A stretch of 64,000 nt of DNA, taken from the NCBI RefSeq assembly GCF_016756595.1, contig NZ_AP023257.1, positions 496,001 through 560,000 on the forward strand. The letters run 5' to 3'. Under the pieces are notes generated by a model. The model had not been told where the DNA came from. It did not search any database and was given only the letters and a program-made list of their open reading frames with translations. The position numbers and the translations under genes were made by a program. Shown here in pieces: positions 34,416-45,463 of this stretch (the first letter of the stretch is position 1; every line of letters begins with the position of its first letter). The stretch comes from Mesorhizobium sp. L-2-11 (GTDB lineage: Bacteria > Pseudomonadota > Alphaproteobacteria > Rhizobiales > Rhizobiaceae).

Positions 34416-35213
34416 ATGACATTTCACATGAAATCATCCATCGCCGCCGTGCTGATGCTCGCCGGCCTCGGTCTTGCCACCCAGGCCGCCAATGCCGACG
34501 CGCTCGACGACATCACCAAGGCCGGCGCGATCAATGTCGGCATTTTCTCCGACTTTCCGCCCTTCTCCTCGGCCAGTGCCGATATGAGCATCAAGGGCTA
34601 TGACATCGACGTGGCGCAGTTCATCGCCGACCAGCTCAAGGTCAAGCTCAACCTGGTCAGCGTGACCGGGCAGAACCGCATCCCGTATCTTACCGACAAG
34701 CGCGTCGATATCCTGATGAGCGTCGGCTACTCCAAGGAACGCGAGCAGGTAATCGATTTCGCCGCCGCCTACGCACCCTACTATATCGCCGTCATCGGCC
34801 CGGCCGCGCTCAAGGTCGAAGGCAAGGACGACCTCGCCGACAAGTCGATCGCCGTCAACCGCGGCACGCTGGAAGATACGTCGCTGACCGAGGCAGCACC
34901 CGCCTCGGCCGACATCCGCCGTTTCGACAACTACAACTCCGTCATCCAGGCCTTCATCTCGGGTCAGACCCAACTGATGGTCGTCGGCAACGATGTCGGC
35001 GCCCAGGTGCTTGCCCGCCAGGATGCACTGAAGCCGGAACAGAAGTTCCAGCTTCTCACCTCGCCCTCACATATCGGCCTCAACAAGAACGAGGACCGCC
35101 TGAAGCAAGCGGTCAACGACGCGGTCGCCAAGATGCTGGCCGACGGCAAGCTGGACGAAAGCTCGAAAGCCTGGCTCAAAACACCGCTCAATCCCGACAA
35201 CCTCAAGGATTGA
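34416..35213 (+). CDS. Amino-acid ABC transporter substrate-binding protein
   Basis: This 265-residue periplasmic protein has a signal peptide (MTFHMKSSIAAVLMLAGLGL and on, cleavage near ANADA). The mature part is a type II (SBP_bac_3) domain with INVGIFSDFPPFSSA and the GYDIDVAQFIAD motif. Ligand is not evident; its place after an agmatinase gene suggests arginine, agmatine or a similar cationic compound. The first permease follows after 21 bases. Confidence 0.92.
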   Translation: MTFHMKSSIAAVLMLAGLGLATQAANADALDDITKAGAINVGIFSDFPPFSSASADMSIKGYDIDVAQFIADQLKVKLNLVSVTGQNRIPYLTDKRVDILMSVGYSKEREQVIDFAAAYAPYYIAVIGPAALKVEGKDDLADKSIAVNRGTLEDTSLTEAAPASADIRRFDNYNSVIQAFISGQTQLMVVGNDVGAQVLARQDALKPEQKFQLLTSPSHIGLNKNEDRLKQAVNDAVAKMLADGKLDESSKAWLKTPLNPDNLKD

Positions 35214-35234
35214 TCTCCGGGGTAAGGACCTATC

Positions 35235-35903
35235 ATGGCCTACAGCCTCGACTTCGGCTGGCTTGCCGATGCGACAGGTGCGATCGCGCGCGGGGCGGCC
35301 ATGACGATCCTGTTGATCGCCGTGACCACGCTCGCGGGAACATTCCTCAGCATCCTCGGTGCGGCAGGGCGGCGAAACGGCCCCTTGCTGCTCAAGCGGG
35401 CGATCGGCGTCTATGTCGAGGTGATGCGCAACACACCGTTCCTGGTGCAGCTGTTCTTCATCTTCTTCGGGCTTCCCAGCATCGGCATAAGGCTCGATCC
35501 GATCCTGGCCGCCATGCTGGCGATGACGCTCAACATGGCGGCCTACACGATCGAGATCGTCGGCGCCGGGCTCGATGCGGTGCCGCGCGGACAGACGGAA
35601 GCAGCACTGGCGCTTGGGCTCAGGCCACGTCAGGTGTTCGTCAAGATCGTGCTGCCGCAGGCGCTCAGGGTGATCTTTCCGGCGCTGACCAGCCAGATCA
35701 TCATCATGATGCTGGAGTCAGCCGTGGTGTCGCAGATCGCGGTGCGCGAACTGACCTACGAGGCCGACATGCTGCAGGCTCGCACCTTCCGTGCTTTCGA
35801 AACCTATTTCGTGGTGACCATCGTTTATCTCCTCCTGTCGATGGGGTTGCGTCGGCTGCTGGTCAGCGGCGGCCGCCGCGCTCTGGGAGCCGGCGTGTCA
35901 TGA
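35235..35903 (+). CDS. Amino-acid ABC transporter permease 1 (HisM/ArtQ type)
   Basis: This 222-residue permease has five or so helices and the coupling loop EAALALGLRPRQVFVKIVLPQALR near residue 120. VYVEVMRNTPFLVQLFFIFFGLP is the typical polar-amino-acid permease segment. It overlaps the second permease by ATGA. Confidence 0.93.
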   Translation: MAYSLDFGWLADATGAIARGAAMTILLIAVTTLAGTFLSILGAAGRRNGPLLLKRAIGVYVEVMRNTPFLVQLFFIFFGLPSIGIRLDPILAAMLAMTLNMAAYTIEIVGAGLDAVPRGQTEAALALGLRPRQVFVKIVLPQALRVIFPALTSQIIIMMLESAVVSQIAVRELTYEADMLQARTFRAFETYFVVTIVYLLLSMGLRRLLVSGGRRALGAGVS

Positions 35904-36547
35904 TCGAATTCACCTTCTGGGATATTGTCCGCAACCTTCTGCTCGCCGCGCGATGGACGGTGCTTCTGTCGCTGGCGGCTTTCGTCGGCGGCGGCGTGGT
36001 CGGGTTGGTCGTGCTGTTCTTCCGCATCGCCAAGAATAAATGGGCGCGGCGCCTGGCCTCTGGCTACATTGCGCTTTTCCAGGGAACGCCGCTGCTCATG
36101 CAGCTCTTCCTGATGTTCTTCGGCCTGCCGATGCTGGGCTTGCGCATAGAACCGTGGACCGCCGCAGCACTTGGCCTGACCTTCTTCGCCAGCGCCTATC
36201 TCGCCGAGATCTGGCGCGGCGGTGTCGATGCTCTGCCACGTGGCCAGTGGGATGCCGGTGCCAGCCTCGGCCTCCACTACATGCAGGAACTGAGGCTGAT
36301 CATCCTGCCGCAGGCGTTTTCGATCACCCGCGCGCCGACCGTCGGTTTCCTGGTGCAGCTGATCAAGTCGACCGCGCTGACCTCGATCATCGGTTTCGAG
36401 GAACTGGTCAGGACGTCGAACGCCATCAACAATGCGACCTTCGAGCCATTCACCGTCTATGGGCTGGTGGCGCTGATCTTCTTCGTCATGTGCTTCCCGC
36501 TCACGCAGTACGCACGTTCGCTTGAACGACGGGCAACGACAAAGTGA
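35900..36547 (+). CDS. Amino-acid ABC transporter permease 2 (HisQ/ArtM type)
   Basis: This 215-residue permease has the same family layout as its neighbour (YIALFQGTPLLMQLFLMFFGLP and the loop DAGASLGLHYMQELRLIILPQAF). The two should form the channel heterodimer. No ATP-binding gene follows, so the transporter must borrow an ATPase encoded elsewhere, or the gene has been lost. Confidence 0.93.
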   Translation: MIEFTFWDIVRNLLLAARWTVLLSLAAFVGGGVVGLVVLFFRIAKNKWARRLASGYIALFQGTPLLMQLFLMFFGLPMLGLRIEPWTAAALGLTFFASAYLAEIWRGGVDALPRGQWDAGASLGLHYMQELRLIILPQAFSITRAPTVGFLVQLIKSTALTSIIGFEELVRTSNAINNATFEPFTVYGLVALIFFVMCFPLTQYARSLERRATTK

Positions 36548-36653
36548 TGCCCTCGACAAAGTGATTTTGACAGATCGGCGACCGGCAGCGAACGTCGATA
36601 ATTCCCTCAGTGGCAAATCGCAAACCTCTAGGATTGGCCGTAGCACCCCTCCA

Positions 36654-36966
36654 CTTCGTCATCCCTGGGCGAAGCAAGGAGCGAAGCGACGCGGCGCAGA
36701 CCCTGGGATCCATTCCGCTACCTCAGTGTGTCACGACGGTGCAGAACCTTTGATGGCGGAGGGAGGCGCCCCCTCTGTCCTGCCCTCTTTGCCAAAACTT
36801 GGTATCTCCCCCACTTGGGGGGAGATCGGCCGTCATCACCGCCTTCGCGAACCGCCACTGTTGCAGGGGCGAACGTGCGCCAAAGCTGCCAATCTCCCCC
36901 TCGGCAGGGATCCCAAGGTCTGCGCCGCGTCTCTTCGCTCCTTGCTCCGCCCTTTGGATAACGAAG
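36654..36966. repeat. Nested composite of two palindromic repeat families
   Basis: Outer arms cttcgtcatccc...tgggatcc (36654-36711) and ggatccca...taacgaag (36908-36966) are inverted copies of about 58 bases. Between them sits a damaged member of the ctgtcctgcc family (36768-36900) with an unrelated insertion (ctctttgccaaaacttggt) in its left arm. The gap 36548-37120 has no gene; open frames here are repeat-derived. Confidence 0.8.
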
Positions 36967-37120
36967 GCATCGTGGCCTGTGGCTAATCCCCAGCGTCAGA
37001 GATGGTGCCTGCCGGCCGGCCTGCAGGTGACGGTAACCGTGTTTCGGCTGCTTCCGAGCTATCTCCTTGTTGGAAGAAGAGTTCTGTGTACTCTCACAAT
37101 GCTAAATCAAGGGCTTGGGG

Positions 37121-37486
37121 ATGAGAATCGCAATGTTGGTCGCGTTGGCCGCGACAGTAGCCGGATGCGCGACCTCTCCGGTCGACTATGGAGCGTCGCT
37201 TTCGAAGCAAGACCGGAAATGGGCGTCGCCGGAATGCCAGCAAGCCCGCATGGAGGCTTCGGACTACGACGCTCGCGAAAAGAAGCAGCCGGGCTGGGGA
37301 ACCGGCGTCTTTCTTGGTCCGTACGGATTGGGGCTGGCAGCAGCCATCAAGGAGCACCAGCAGAAGCAACGAAAATTGTTCGCTCGCGCGGTGCACTTGC
37401 GGTGCTCAAGCCTTCCACTGCCAAAGGAGTTGCAAGGCGACTTAAGCGCACAGGCCGCGCGTGCAAATCGGACGAAATATCCATAG
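37121..37486 (+). CDS. Small lipoprotein of unknown function
   Basis: This 121-residue protein has a short signal with lipobox ([11 protein letters not shown], modified cysteine near residue 16), so it is probably anchored to a membrane on the periplasmic side. The mature part has a Gly-rich hydrophobic segment ([15 protein letters not shown]) and a basic C-terminus. No family is recognised. A TTG two codons earlier is also possible as start. Confidence 0.7.
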   Translation: MRIAMLVALAATVAGCATSPVDYGASLSKQDRKWASPECQQARMEASDYDAREKKQPGWGTGVFLGPYGLGLAAAIKEHQQKQRKLFARAVHLRCSSLPLPKELQGDLSAQAARANRTKYP

Positions 37487-37526
37487 ACCTCACGACGCCG
37501 CCCTACGCGTGACGAAGCCGCTTTTA

Positions 37527-38930
37527 TCAATGCCCGAAGGTGAGCGGCGGAGCGATACGATCCCGCCGCAGCCAGCGCGCCAGGAGCAGCGCCGCCACCA
37601 CCGCCAGCCCCAACGACAGGCCGATCCAGATGCCGATGCCGTCGAGCCCGGAATGGAAGGCGAGCAGCACGCCGAGCGGCAAGCCGATGCCCCAATAGCC
37701 GATCGCCGCATAGATCATCGGCACCTGGGTGTCGTGCAGGCCGCGCAGCATACCGGCGGCCACGGCCTGCGCGCCATCGAAAATCTGGAACAGCGCGGCA
37801 AAGGCCAGGAACGACACGGCAAGCCCGATCACAGTGGCATTGGCCGGGTCGCCGAGATCGATGAAGGCGCTGATCAGCAGTTGCGGCCACAGGATCATCA
37901 CCAGGCCCATCAGCGCCATGAACGAGACGCCGATGACAAAAGCGGTCCAGCCGGCGCGGGAAACCCCTTCCGGATTGCCGGCGCCATGGGCGAGCCCGAC
38001 GCGCACCGTCGCCGCCTGGTTGAGGCCAAGCGGCACCATGAAGCTGATCGAAGCGATCTGGATGGCGATGGCATGCGCGGCGAGCGAGGCGGCGTCGATC
38101 AGGCCCATGAGAAGGGCCGCCGCGTTGAAGATCGTCACCTCGAAGGCGAGCAGGCCGGCGATCGGCAGGCCGAGCCGCAGCAGGCCCTTGAAGCGCGGCC
38201 AGTCGGCCCGCCAGAAGCGCCCGAACAGCTGATAGCGGCGAAACTTCGGCTCAAGCATCACCACCGCCGCCATGCCGGCGAACATCAGCATGCTGGACAG
38301 CGTGGTGGCGAGGCCGGAGCCGGCGATGCCCATCGAAGGAGCGCCGAGATTGCCGAACATGAACACCCAGTTGAAGAAGACATTGCAGGCGACGGCAACG
38401 AAGACGATGACCAGCGCCCAACCCGGCCGCTCCAGCGCCGAGATGAACGAGCGCAGGACGATATAGCCGTAGAAGGGCAGCACCGCCCATTCGAGCCAGC
38501 GCAGGTAGATGCCGGCCTGATGCGCCAGCGCCGGTTCCTGGCCCATGGCCAGCAACACGGCCTCGCCGTACCAGAGAAATATCCAGATCGGGATTGAGAT
38601 GAGGATCGCCAGCCACAGCCCCTGCCGCACGGTGCGGCGCAGATCGCGCACCGAATGGCGACGGCGGCCGAGTTCCGTGGCGATCATCGGCGAGGTCGCC
38701 AGCATCAGGCCCAGCCCGAAGATCAGCGGCATGAAATAGAGGTTGGCGCCGAGCGCGCCGCTGGCCAGCGTGTCCGGACCCAGCCGCCCCATCATCATGA
38801 CGTCGGTGGCGGTCATCGCCGTCTGGCCAAGATTGGTCAGCACCATCGGCCAGGCGAGCGCCAGCGTCGCCCTGATTTCCTGACGCCAAAGATTTTCCGG
38901 CGCGCGCGCGCCAGCTTCGATCGCAGACAT
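37527..38930 (-). CDS. MATE-family efflux transporter (NorM-like)
   Basis: This 467-residue protein has twelve membrane helices in two homologous halves. Family elements include WPMVLTNLGQTAMTATDVMMMGRLG in helix 1 and LGLPIAGLLAFEVTIFNAAALLMG at the start of the second half. MATE pumps use Na+ or H+ to export cationic or aromatic compounds. The ATG at 38930 yields a typical N-terminus; the longer reading from 39023 is basic and non-conserved. It stands alone on the minus strand. Confidence 0.92.
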   Translation of the reverse strand: MSAIEAGARAPENLWRQEIRATLALAWPMVLTNLGQTAMTATDVMMMGRLGPDTLASGALGANLYFMPLIFGLGLMLATSPMIATELGRRRHSVRDLRRTVRQGLWLAILISIPIWIFLWYGEAVLLAMGQEPALAHQAGIYLRWLEWAVLPFYGYIVLRSFISALERPGWALVIVFVAVACNVFFNWVFMFGNLGAPSMGIAGSGLATTLSSMLMFAGMAAVVMLEPKFRRYQLFGRFWRADWPRFKGLLRLGLPIAGLLAFEVTIFNAAALLMGLIDAASLAAHAIAIQIASISFMVPLGLNQAATVRVGLAHGAGNPEGVSRAGWTAFVIGVSFMALMGLVMILWPQLLISAFIDLGDPANATVIGLAVSFLAFAALFQIFDGAQAVAAGMLRGLHDTQVPMIYAAIGYWGIGLPLGVLLAFHSGLDGIGIWIGLSLGLAVVAALLLARWLRRDRIAPPLTFGH

Positions 38931-39175
38931 TTTTTCGCCTATCCGATTGCGGCGCATCGGCAGAAAGGGCCGGAAGCCGCGTCTCAGCGCGGAAAATGGC
39001 CGTGATCGGCCCGGATTCCGCATTTACCGCCCAGCTTGTCCATGAAATGGGCAGCTATGGCAAGAGGCTGGCTCCGGGGAAGAGTTGAGCCAGAGAGCGC
39101 AGAAGCCGCTATGATCGCGTCGTTGCCCGATCACACGAGCGGGCGTCATTTTGAAGTCCATCGAAAGGCATGGGG

Positions 39176-39754
39176 ATGAGCGCGTTTCCTGAAATCTACC
39201 TGGTTCGGCATGGCGAGACGGAATGGAGCGCCTCCGGGAAGCATACCGGGCGGACCGACATACCGTTGACGCCGGCCGGCGAGGCGGCTGCCGGGCGGGT
39301 CGCCGAGCGGTTGCAGGACCTCTCGTTCAAAGCTGTCTGGTCGAGCCCGTCGCAGCGCGCCTTCAAGACCTGTAGGCTAGCCGGCTTCGGTTCGGCCGGC
39401 GTCAAGAAGGCCGATCTGGCGGAATGGGATTACGGCGCCTACGAGGGGCTGACCACCAAGCAGATCCGCATCGAGCGCCCCGGCTGGCGTCTGTTTCGCG
39501 ACGGCTGCCCTGACGGCGAGGCGGCAGAGGATGTCGGTGCGAGGGCGGATCGGATCGTCGACGAATTGCGCGACGTCAACGGCAATGTCCTGGTGTTTTC
39601 AAGCTCGCATTTCCTGCGGGTGCTGGCGGCGCGCTGGCTCGGCCTGCCGCCGCAGGATGGCGCCCTGTTCGTGCTGGATACCGCCAGCACCAGCGTACTC
39701 GGCTATGATCATGACCTTGGCGAGCCAGTTATCCGGCGGTGGAACCAGAGATAG
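39176..39754 (+). CDS. Histidine phosphatase family protein
   Basis: This 192-residue protein has the RHG motif with the phosphohistidine (YLVRHGETEWS) and the second histidine in VFSSSHFLRVLAARWLGL. Family members are phosphoglycerate mutase-like phosphatases; the substrate is unknown. AAAGG is 7 bases before the ATG at 39176; an ATG at 39170 is too close to that site. It converges on the FGGY kinase gene with a 31-base gap. Confidence 0.9.
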   Translation: MSAFPEIYLVRHGETEWSASGKHTGRTDIPLTPAGEAAAGRVAERLQDLSFKAVWSSPSQRAFKTCRLAGFGSAGVKKADLAEWDYGAYEGLTTKQIRIERPGWRLFRDGCPDGEAAEDVGARADRIVDELRDVNGNVLVFSSSHFLRVLAARWLGLPPQDGALFVLDTASTSVLGYDHDLGEPVIRRWNQR

Positions 39755-39785
39755 CAGACGCATTGCAGGGTTGTTCGCGCCGCGC

Positions 39786-41372
39786 CTACCGGATTTCGTC
39801 CAGCGCCTGCCTCTGCCGGTGCATCTCCAAAAACACCCGGTAGTCGCGGTCGAACCGGCCGGCGGCCGCCGAATTGGGCTCTCGCGTCCTGCCGCCTTGC
39901 TGCATGGCGACGCAGGCGGCGTTCAAATCGGGAAAAAGCCCGGCGGCGGTCGCGGCGATCATGCCGGTGCCGAGCAGCACCGCCTCGTCGGCCAGCGGCT
40001 CGACCACCGTACAGCCGGTGGCGTCGGCATAGAGCTCCATCAGCAGCGGGTTCTTGGTGTGGCCGCCAGTGACATGCAGCGTGTCGATCAGATAGCCGTT
40101 CTCGTTCAGGGCTTCCAGCACGTGGCGCACGCCAAGCGCGATGCTGACGGCGGTGCGCCAATAGAGCTTGCACAGGCTGTCGAAGGAGGAATCCAGCGTC
40201 AGCCCGCTGATGACGCCGACCGCATGCGGATCGGCGAGCGGCGAGCGGTTGCCGTGGAAATCCGGCAGCACATGCAGCCTTGCCGCAAGATTCTCGCCCT
40301 CGACGGCGCGCAATTCGGCAACGCGCCGGGCGATCCTGGCGTGCATGGCGGTATCCGGCTCGCCGCCGGCGCCATGCCAGCGGATGACGTGATCGAGCAG
40401 CGCGCCGGTGGCCGATTGGCCGCCTTCCGACAGCCACAGGCCGGGAAGCGCCGCGCCATAATACGGGCCCCAGACGCCGGCAAAGGGTTGCGGGTCGGGC
40501 GACATCGCCATGACGCAGCTCGAAGTTCCGGCGATCAGCGCCAGATGCCGGCCGATGTTGGTTTCATCGCCGGCGAAGCCGCCGAGCACGCCGAGGGCGC
40601 CGGCATAGGCGTCGATGACGCCGGCGCCGACCCGGCATTTTTCGGTCAGGCCAAGTTCAGCCGCAGCTTCCGCGCTCAGCCGGCCGATATCGGCGCCGAC
40701 CGGGCTGGCCTTGTCAGGCAGATTGCCATGCTCGAAAAGATCACCGAGCCCAACGGCTTGGAAGAAGTCGTGCCGCCAGCCGGCCTCTTCATGCGCCAGA
40801 TAGGTCCATTTGGCGGTCAGCGTACATTGCGAGCGGGCGAGCGAACCGGTCGCCTTCCATGTCAGAAAGTCGGTGAGGTCGAATAGATAGCCGGCTTCGT
40901 TCCATGTTCCGGGCAGGTTGCGCTTCAGCCACATCAGCTTCGGCGTCTCCATTTCCGGCGACATGACGCCGCCGATATAGTCGAGCACGGCATGGCGGCT
41001 TTCGGTGCATTCATCGGCCTCGGCAATGGCGCGGTGATCGAGCCAGACGATGGTATCCCAGCGCCTTTCACCTGATACCGAGACGCTGAGCTGGCCACCA
41101 TCCTTGCCCCGCACTACCAGCGAGCAGGTGGCGTCGAAGGAGACGCCGACGATGTCCTGCGCTGCCACGCCGGCTTTTTCGCGGGCGGCGCGCACCGCAA
41201 TGCAGACTGCCCACCAGATATCCTGCGAATCGTGCTCTGCGTGATCGGCCTTCGGCCGGTTCATGACGATCAGATGCTCGGCGCGGCCGAGCAAGGTGCC
41301 TCTGGTGTCGAGAATGCCCGCACGGGCGCTCCCGGTGCCGACATCGACCGCGCAAACGAAACTGTTCGTCAA
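39786..41372 (-). CDS. FGGY-family carbohydrate kinase
   Basis: This 528-residue kinase has VDVGTGSARAGI at its N-terminus, the FGGY substrate-domain block AGVIDAYAGALGVLGG near residue 255 and the ADP-binding LHVTGGHTKNPLLMELYAD near residue 430. It most resembles the pentulose (ribulose/xylulose) kinase branch. In a polyol operon it would phosphorylate the ketose made by the dehydrogenases. It starts with TTG that overlaps the HAD gene stop (TTGA), so translation is probably coupled and low. Confidence 0.9.
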   Translation of the reverse strand: MTNSFVCAVDVGTGSARAGILDTRGTLLGRAEHLIVMNRPKADHAEHDSQDIWWAVCIAVRAAREKAGVAAQDIVGVSFDATCSLVVRGKDGGQLSVSVSGERRWDTIVWLDHRAIAEADECTESRHAVLDYIGGVMSPEMETPKLMWLKRNLPGTWNEAGYLFDLTDFLTWKATGSLARSQCTLTAKWTYLAHEEAGWRHDFFQAVGLGDLFEHGNLPDKASPVGADIGRLSAEAAAELGLTEKCRVGAGVIDAYAGALGVLGGFAGDETNIGRHLALIAGTSSCVMAMSPDPQPFAGVWGPYYGAALPGLWLSEGGQSATGALLDHVIRWHGAGGEPDTAMHARIARRVAELRAVEGENLAARLHVLPDFHGNRSPLADPHAVGVISGLTLDSSFDSLCKLYWRTAVSIALGVRHVLEALNENGYLIDTLHVTGGHTKNPLLMELYADATGCTVVEPLADEAVLLGTGMIAATAAGLFPDLNAACVAMQQGGRTREPNSAAAGRFDRDYRVFLEMHRQRQALDEIR

Positions 41373-42052
41373 GGTATTCTTGCTCTCGCTCCCAGGCCTG
41401 CAATCAGATCGGGCAATTGCAGCATGTCAGCGAATATAAAGTCCGGCTCACTCAACGCAAGCCGCGCTTTCAGTGCCGGATTACCGGCATGCGAGCCGCC
41501 GGTGAAGGCGAGGACGCGCATTCCCGCCGCTCGTGCCGCGGCGACGCCAACGGGGCTGTCCTCGACGACCAGACAATTTTGCGGGATCGCTCCCATTCTG
41601 GCGGCGGCATGGAGAAAAAGATCCGGCGCCGGCTTGCCCCGCGCCACCATGGCGGCGCTGAATAGATGCGGCTCGAGCAGCCCGAGCAGCCCGGTGACGT
41701 CGAGCGCATAGCGGATGCGATCCAGTGTGCCGGAGGAAGCAACGCAGCATGGCACGGTAAGCCTCGGCAGGACCTGCCCGATGCCAGGTATCGGTTTCAG
41801 CTCGTCACGAAATTTGCGCATCAGCTCGACGCGCATCTCGCTCAGCTGCTGGTCGCTGATTTCTAGCCCGAAGTCGCTGCCGAGGATTTCGCGGACACTT
41901 TTCATGCTCTTGCCGAGGAAATGCTCATAGGCGGCGTCTTCGCTGACGCTGCCGCCGGCAAGCGTGATCATGCCAAGCAGCGCCGAAACGGACAGCCCCT
42001 CGCTGTCGACCAGCACGCCGTCGCAGTCGAAAATGACCAGGTCAGGCGTCAT
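41369..42052 (-). CDS. HAD-superfamily sugar phosphatase-like hydrolase
   Basis: This 227-residue protein has HAD motif I IFDCDGVLVDSEGLS, motif II VASSG and motif IV VVEDSPVGVAAARAAGM. It is of the beta-phosphoglucomutase/sugar phosphatase branch. In the polyol operon it may dephosphorylate a sugar phosphate. An upstream in-frame ATG at 42082 is possible; 42052 is preferred by the motif position. Confidence 0.88.
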   Translation of the reverse strand: MTPDLVIFDCDGVLVDSEGLSVSALLGMITLAGGSVSEDAAYEHFLGKSMKSVREILGSDFGLEISDQQLSEMRVELMRKFRDELKPIPGIGQVLPRLTVPCCVASSGTLDRIRYALDVTGLLGLLEPHLFSAAMVARGKPAPDLFLHAAARMGAIPQNCLVVEDSPVGVAAARAAGMRVLAFTGGSHAGNPALKARLALSEPDFIFADMLQLPDLIAGLGARARIP

Positions 42053-42092
42053 TGCAGGGCCCTCATCGGCAGAGACATGCATTGAGCCGATC

Positions 42093-43571
<1,479 letters not shown>

Positions 43572-43641
43572 CTCGATTTATCCTTTGGCGGGACGGCTCT
43601 TCCCCCCGCGGAGGAGACGGGAGAAGAGCGCCTTCGCCCCC

Positions 43642-44412
43642 TCAACTCATCCACTGGCCGCCATCGACATTGTAGGTCTGGGCGACGATGTATTCGGCGT
43701 CATCGCTGGCCAGAAACACCGCCATGCCGGTGAGGTCTTGCGCCGTGCCCATGCGGCCATAGGGCACGGCCTCGCCGACCAGCCTCTTCTTCTCGCCCTT
43801 CGGCCGGTTTTCGTATTTGGCGAACAGGGCATCGACATGGTCCCAGTGCTCGCCGTCGACGACGCCGGGCGCGATGGCGTTGACGTTGATGCGGTGCTTG
43901 ATCAGGTCGAGCCCGGCCGACTGGGTGAGCGAGATAACGGCTGCTTTGCTGGCGCAATAGACGGCGACCAGCGCCTCGCCGCGGCGGCCGGCCTGGCTCG
44001 CCATGTTGATGATCTTGCCGCCTCGGCCAGCCGCGATCATCGAGCGGGCGGCTGCCTGCAGCATGAACAGCGTGCCGGCGACGTTGACGGAGAACAGCCT
44101 GTCGTAGCTCGCCTTCGATATCTCGACGATCGGCGCCAGGTCGAACAAAGCGGCGTTGTTGATCAGAATGTCCAGTCCGCCGGCCCTTGTCTCGACCGCT
44201 TTGACCGCCGCCTCGATCGAAGCGAGATCGGTGACGTCCAGTTTCACGGCATAAGCGTTGCCGCCGATCTCCGAAGCTGTCTTTTCGGCGGCTTCGAGAT
44301 TGATGTCGCCGATGGCGACCGTGGCGCCCTCGCGGACATAGGCTTCGGCGAACGCCCTGCCGATGCCGCGCGCCGATCCGGTGATCAGCGCCGATTTACC
44401 CTCGAGCCTCAT
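43642..44412 (-). CDS. smoS: Sorbitol dehydrogenase, SDR family
   Basis: This 256-residue short-chain dehydrogenase has TGSARGIG for NAD binding, NNAALF and the catalytic YCASK. By position in the smo operon it is the L-iditol/sorbitol dehydrogenase SmoS that makes fructose from sorbitol. Its ATG overlaps the ATPase stop (ATGA). A long in-frame extension upstream falls inside the ATPase gene and is not real. Confidence 0.92.
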   Translation of the reverse strand: MRLEGKSALITGSARGIGRAFAEAYVREGATVAIGDINLEAAEKTASEIGGNAYAVKLDVTDLASIEAAVKAVETRAGGLDILINNAALFDLAPIVEISKASYDRLFSVNVAGTLFMLQAAARSMIAAGRGGKIINMASQAGRRGEALVAVYCASKAAVISLTQSAGLDLIKHRINVNAIAPGVVDGEHWDHVDALFAKYENRPKGEKKRLVGEAVPYGRMGTAQDLTGMAVFLASDDAEYIVAQTYNVDGGQWMS

Positions 44413-45413
44413 TGCATCATCGCCTTTCCGTCGGCGCCGAAGCGGTGCAGCTTGGTCTGGTCCGGCGTCAGATAGATCGTGTCGCCGTGATGGGCAGCCA
44501 GTTCGCCGTCGGCGCGCACCGTCAACGGCCCGACACCGTCGGCTTGAACGTGCAGGAACGTGTCGGAGCCGAGATGCTCGGCGACGCCGACTGTGGCTTT
44601 CCATTCGCCTGAAGTCTTCGAGATGTTCATATGTTCGGGACGGATGCCGACGGTCTTGGCCCCATGTTTGGCCGCCGGCGCGCCTTCGATCAGGTTCATC
44701 CTGGGCGAACCGATGAAGCCGGCTACGAACAGGTTCTTCGGCGTCTTGTAGAGCTCCATCGGCGAGCCGACCTGCTCGATGTTGCCGGCGTTGAGCACGA
44801 CGATCTTGTCGGCCATGGTCATCGCCTCGACCTGGTCGTGGGTGACGTAGATCATCGTCGTCTTGAGCTGATGATGCAGCTCGCTGATCTCCAGCCGCAT
44901 GGTGCCGCGCAGTGCTGCATCGAGGTTGGACAAGGGTTCGTCGAACAGGAAAGCCGATGGCTGGCGCACGATGGCGCGGCCAATGGCGACGCGCTGGCGC
45001 TGACCGCCGGAGAGCTGGCCGGGACGGCGATCGAGATAGTTGGTGAGGTTCAGGATGCGCGCCGCGTCCTTGACCTTCCGATCGATGGTCGCCTGGTCCT
45101 CGCCCGCCATCTTCAGCGGGAAGGCGATGTTCTTGGCCACAGTCATATGCGGGTAGAGCGCATAGGACTGGAACACCATGGCCAGCTTGCGCTTGGCCGG
45201 CGCCTCGCCGGTGACGTCGCGGCCGTCGATGTTGATGGTGCCGGCGGTGGTGTCCTCCAGTCCGGCGATCAGCCGCAGCAGCGTGGACTTGCCGCAGCCC
45301 GACGGGCCGACGAAGACGACGAACTCGCCGTTCTCGATCACCAGGTCGATGCCCGGAATGATGACCGTCGACCCGAACGACTTGGAGACGTGCTTGAGCG
45401 TGATGTTTCCCAT
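44409..45413 (-). CDS. smoK: Polyol ABC transporter ATP-binding protein
   Basis: This 334-residue ATPase of the MalK/UgpC type has Walker [10 protein letters not shown], signature [15 protein letters not shown], Walker [14 protein letters not shown] and a C-terminal TOBE/regulatory domain after residue 240. It powers import of sorbitol/mannitol with SmoEFG. Confidence 0.94.
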   Translation of the reverse strand: MGNITLKHVSKSFGSTVIIPGIDLVIENGEFVVFVGPSGCGKSTLLRLIAGLEDTTAGTINIDGRDVTGEAPAKRKLAMVFQSYALYPHMTVAKNIAFPLKMAGEDQATIDRKVKDAARILNLTNYLDRRPGQLSGGQRQRVAIGRAIVRQPSAFLFDEPLSNLDAALRGTMRLEISELHHQLKTTMIYVTHDQVEAMTMADKIVVLNAGNIEQVGSPMELYKTPKNLFVAGFIGSPRMNLIEGAPAAKHGAKTVGIRPEHMNISKTSGEWKATVGVAEHLGSDTFLHVQADGVGPLTVRADGELAAHHGDTIYLTPDQTKLHRFGADGKAMMQ

Positions 45414-45463
45414 GGTTTCCTCCCCGAGGGGTTATTGTCCGTCGTTCATCGCTTGCGGCGGTG

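Noticed and set aside
36722..36966. Open frames within the repeat cluster
   Set aside because: They are translations of palindromic repeats and overlap one another on both strands.
44409..44604. N-terminal extension of the sorbitol dehydrogenase
   Set aside because: The extension is encoded inside the ATPase gene in another frame and has the Arg-rich look of a shadow reading; the ATG at 44412 overlaps the ATPase stop neatly.
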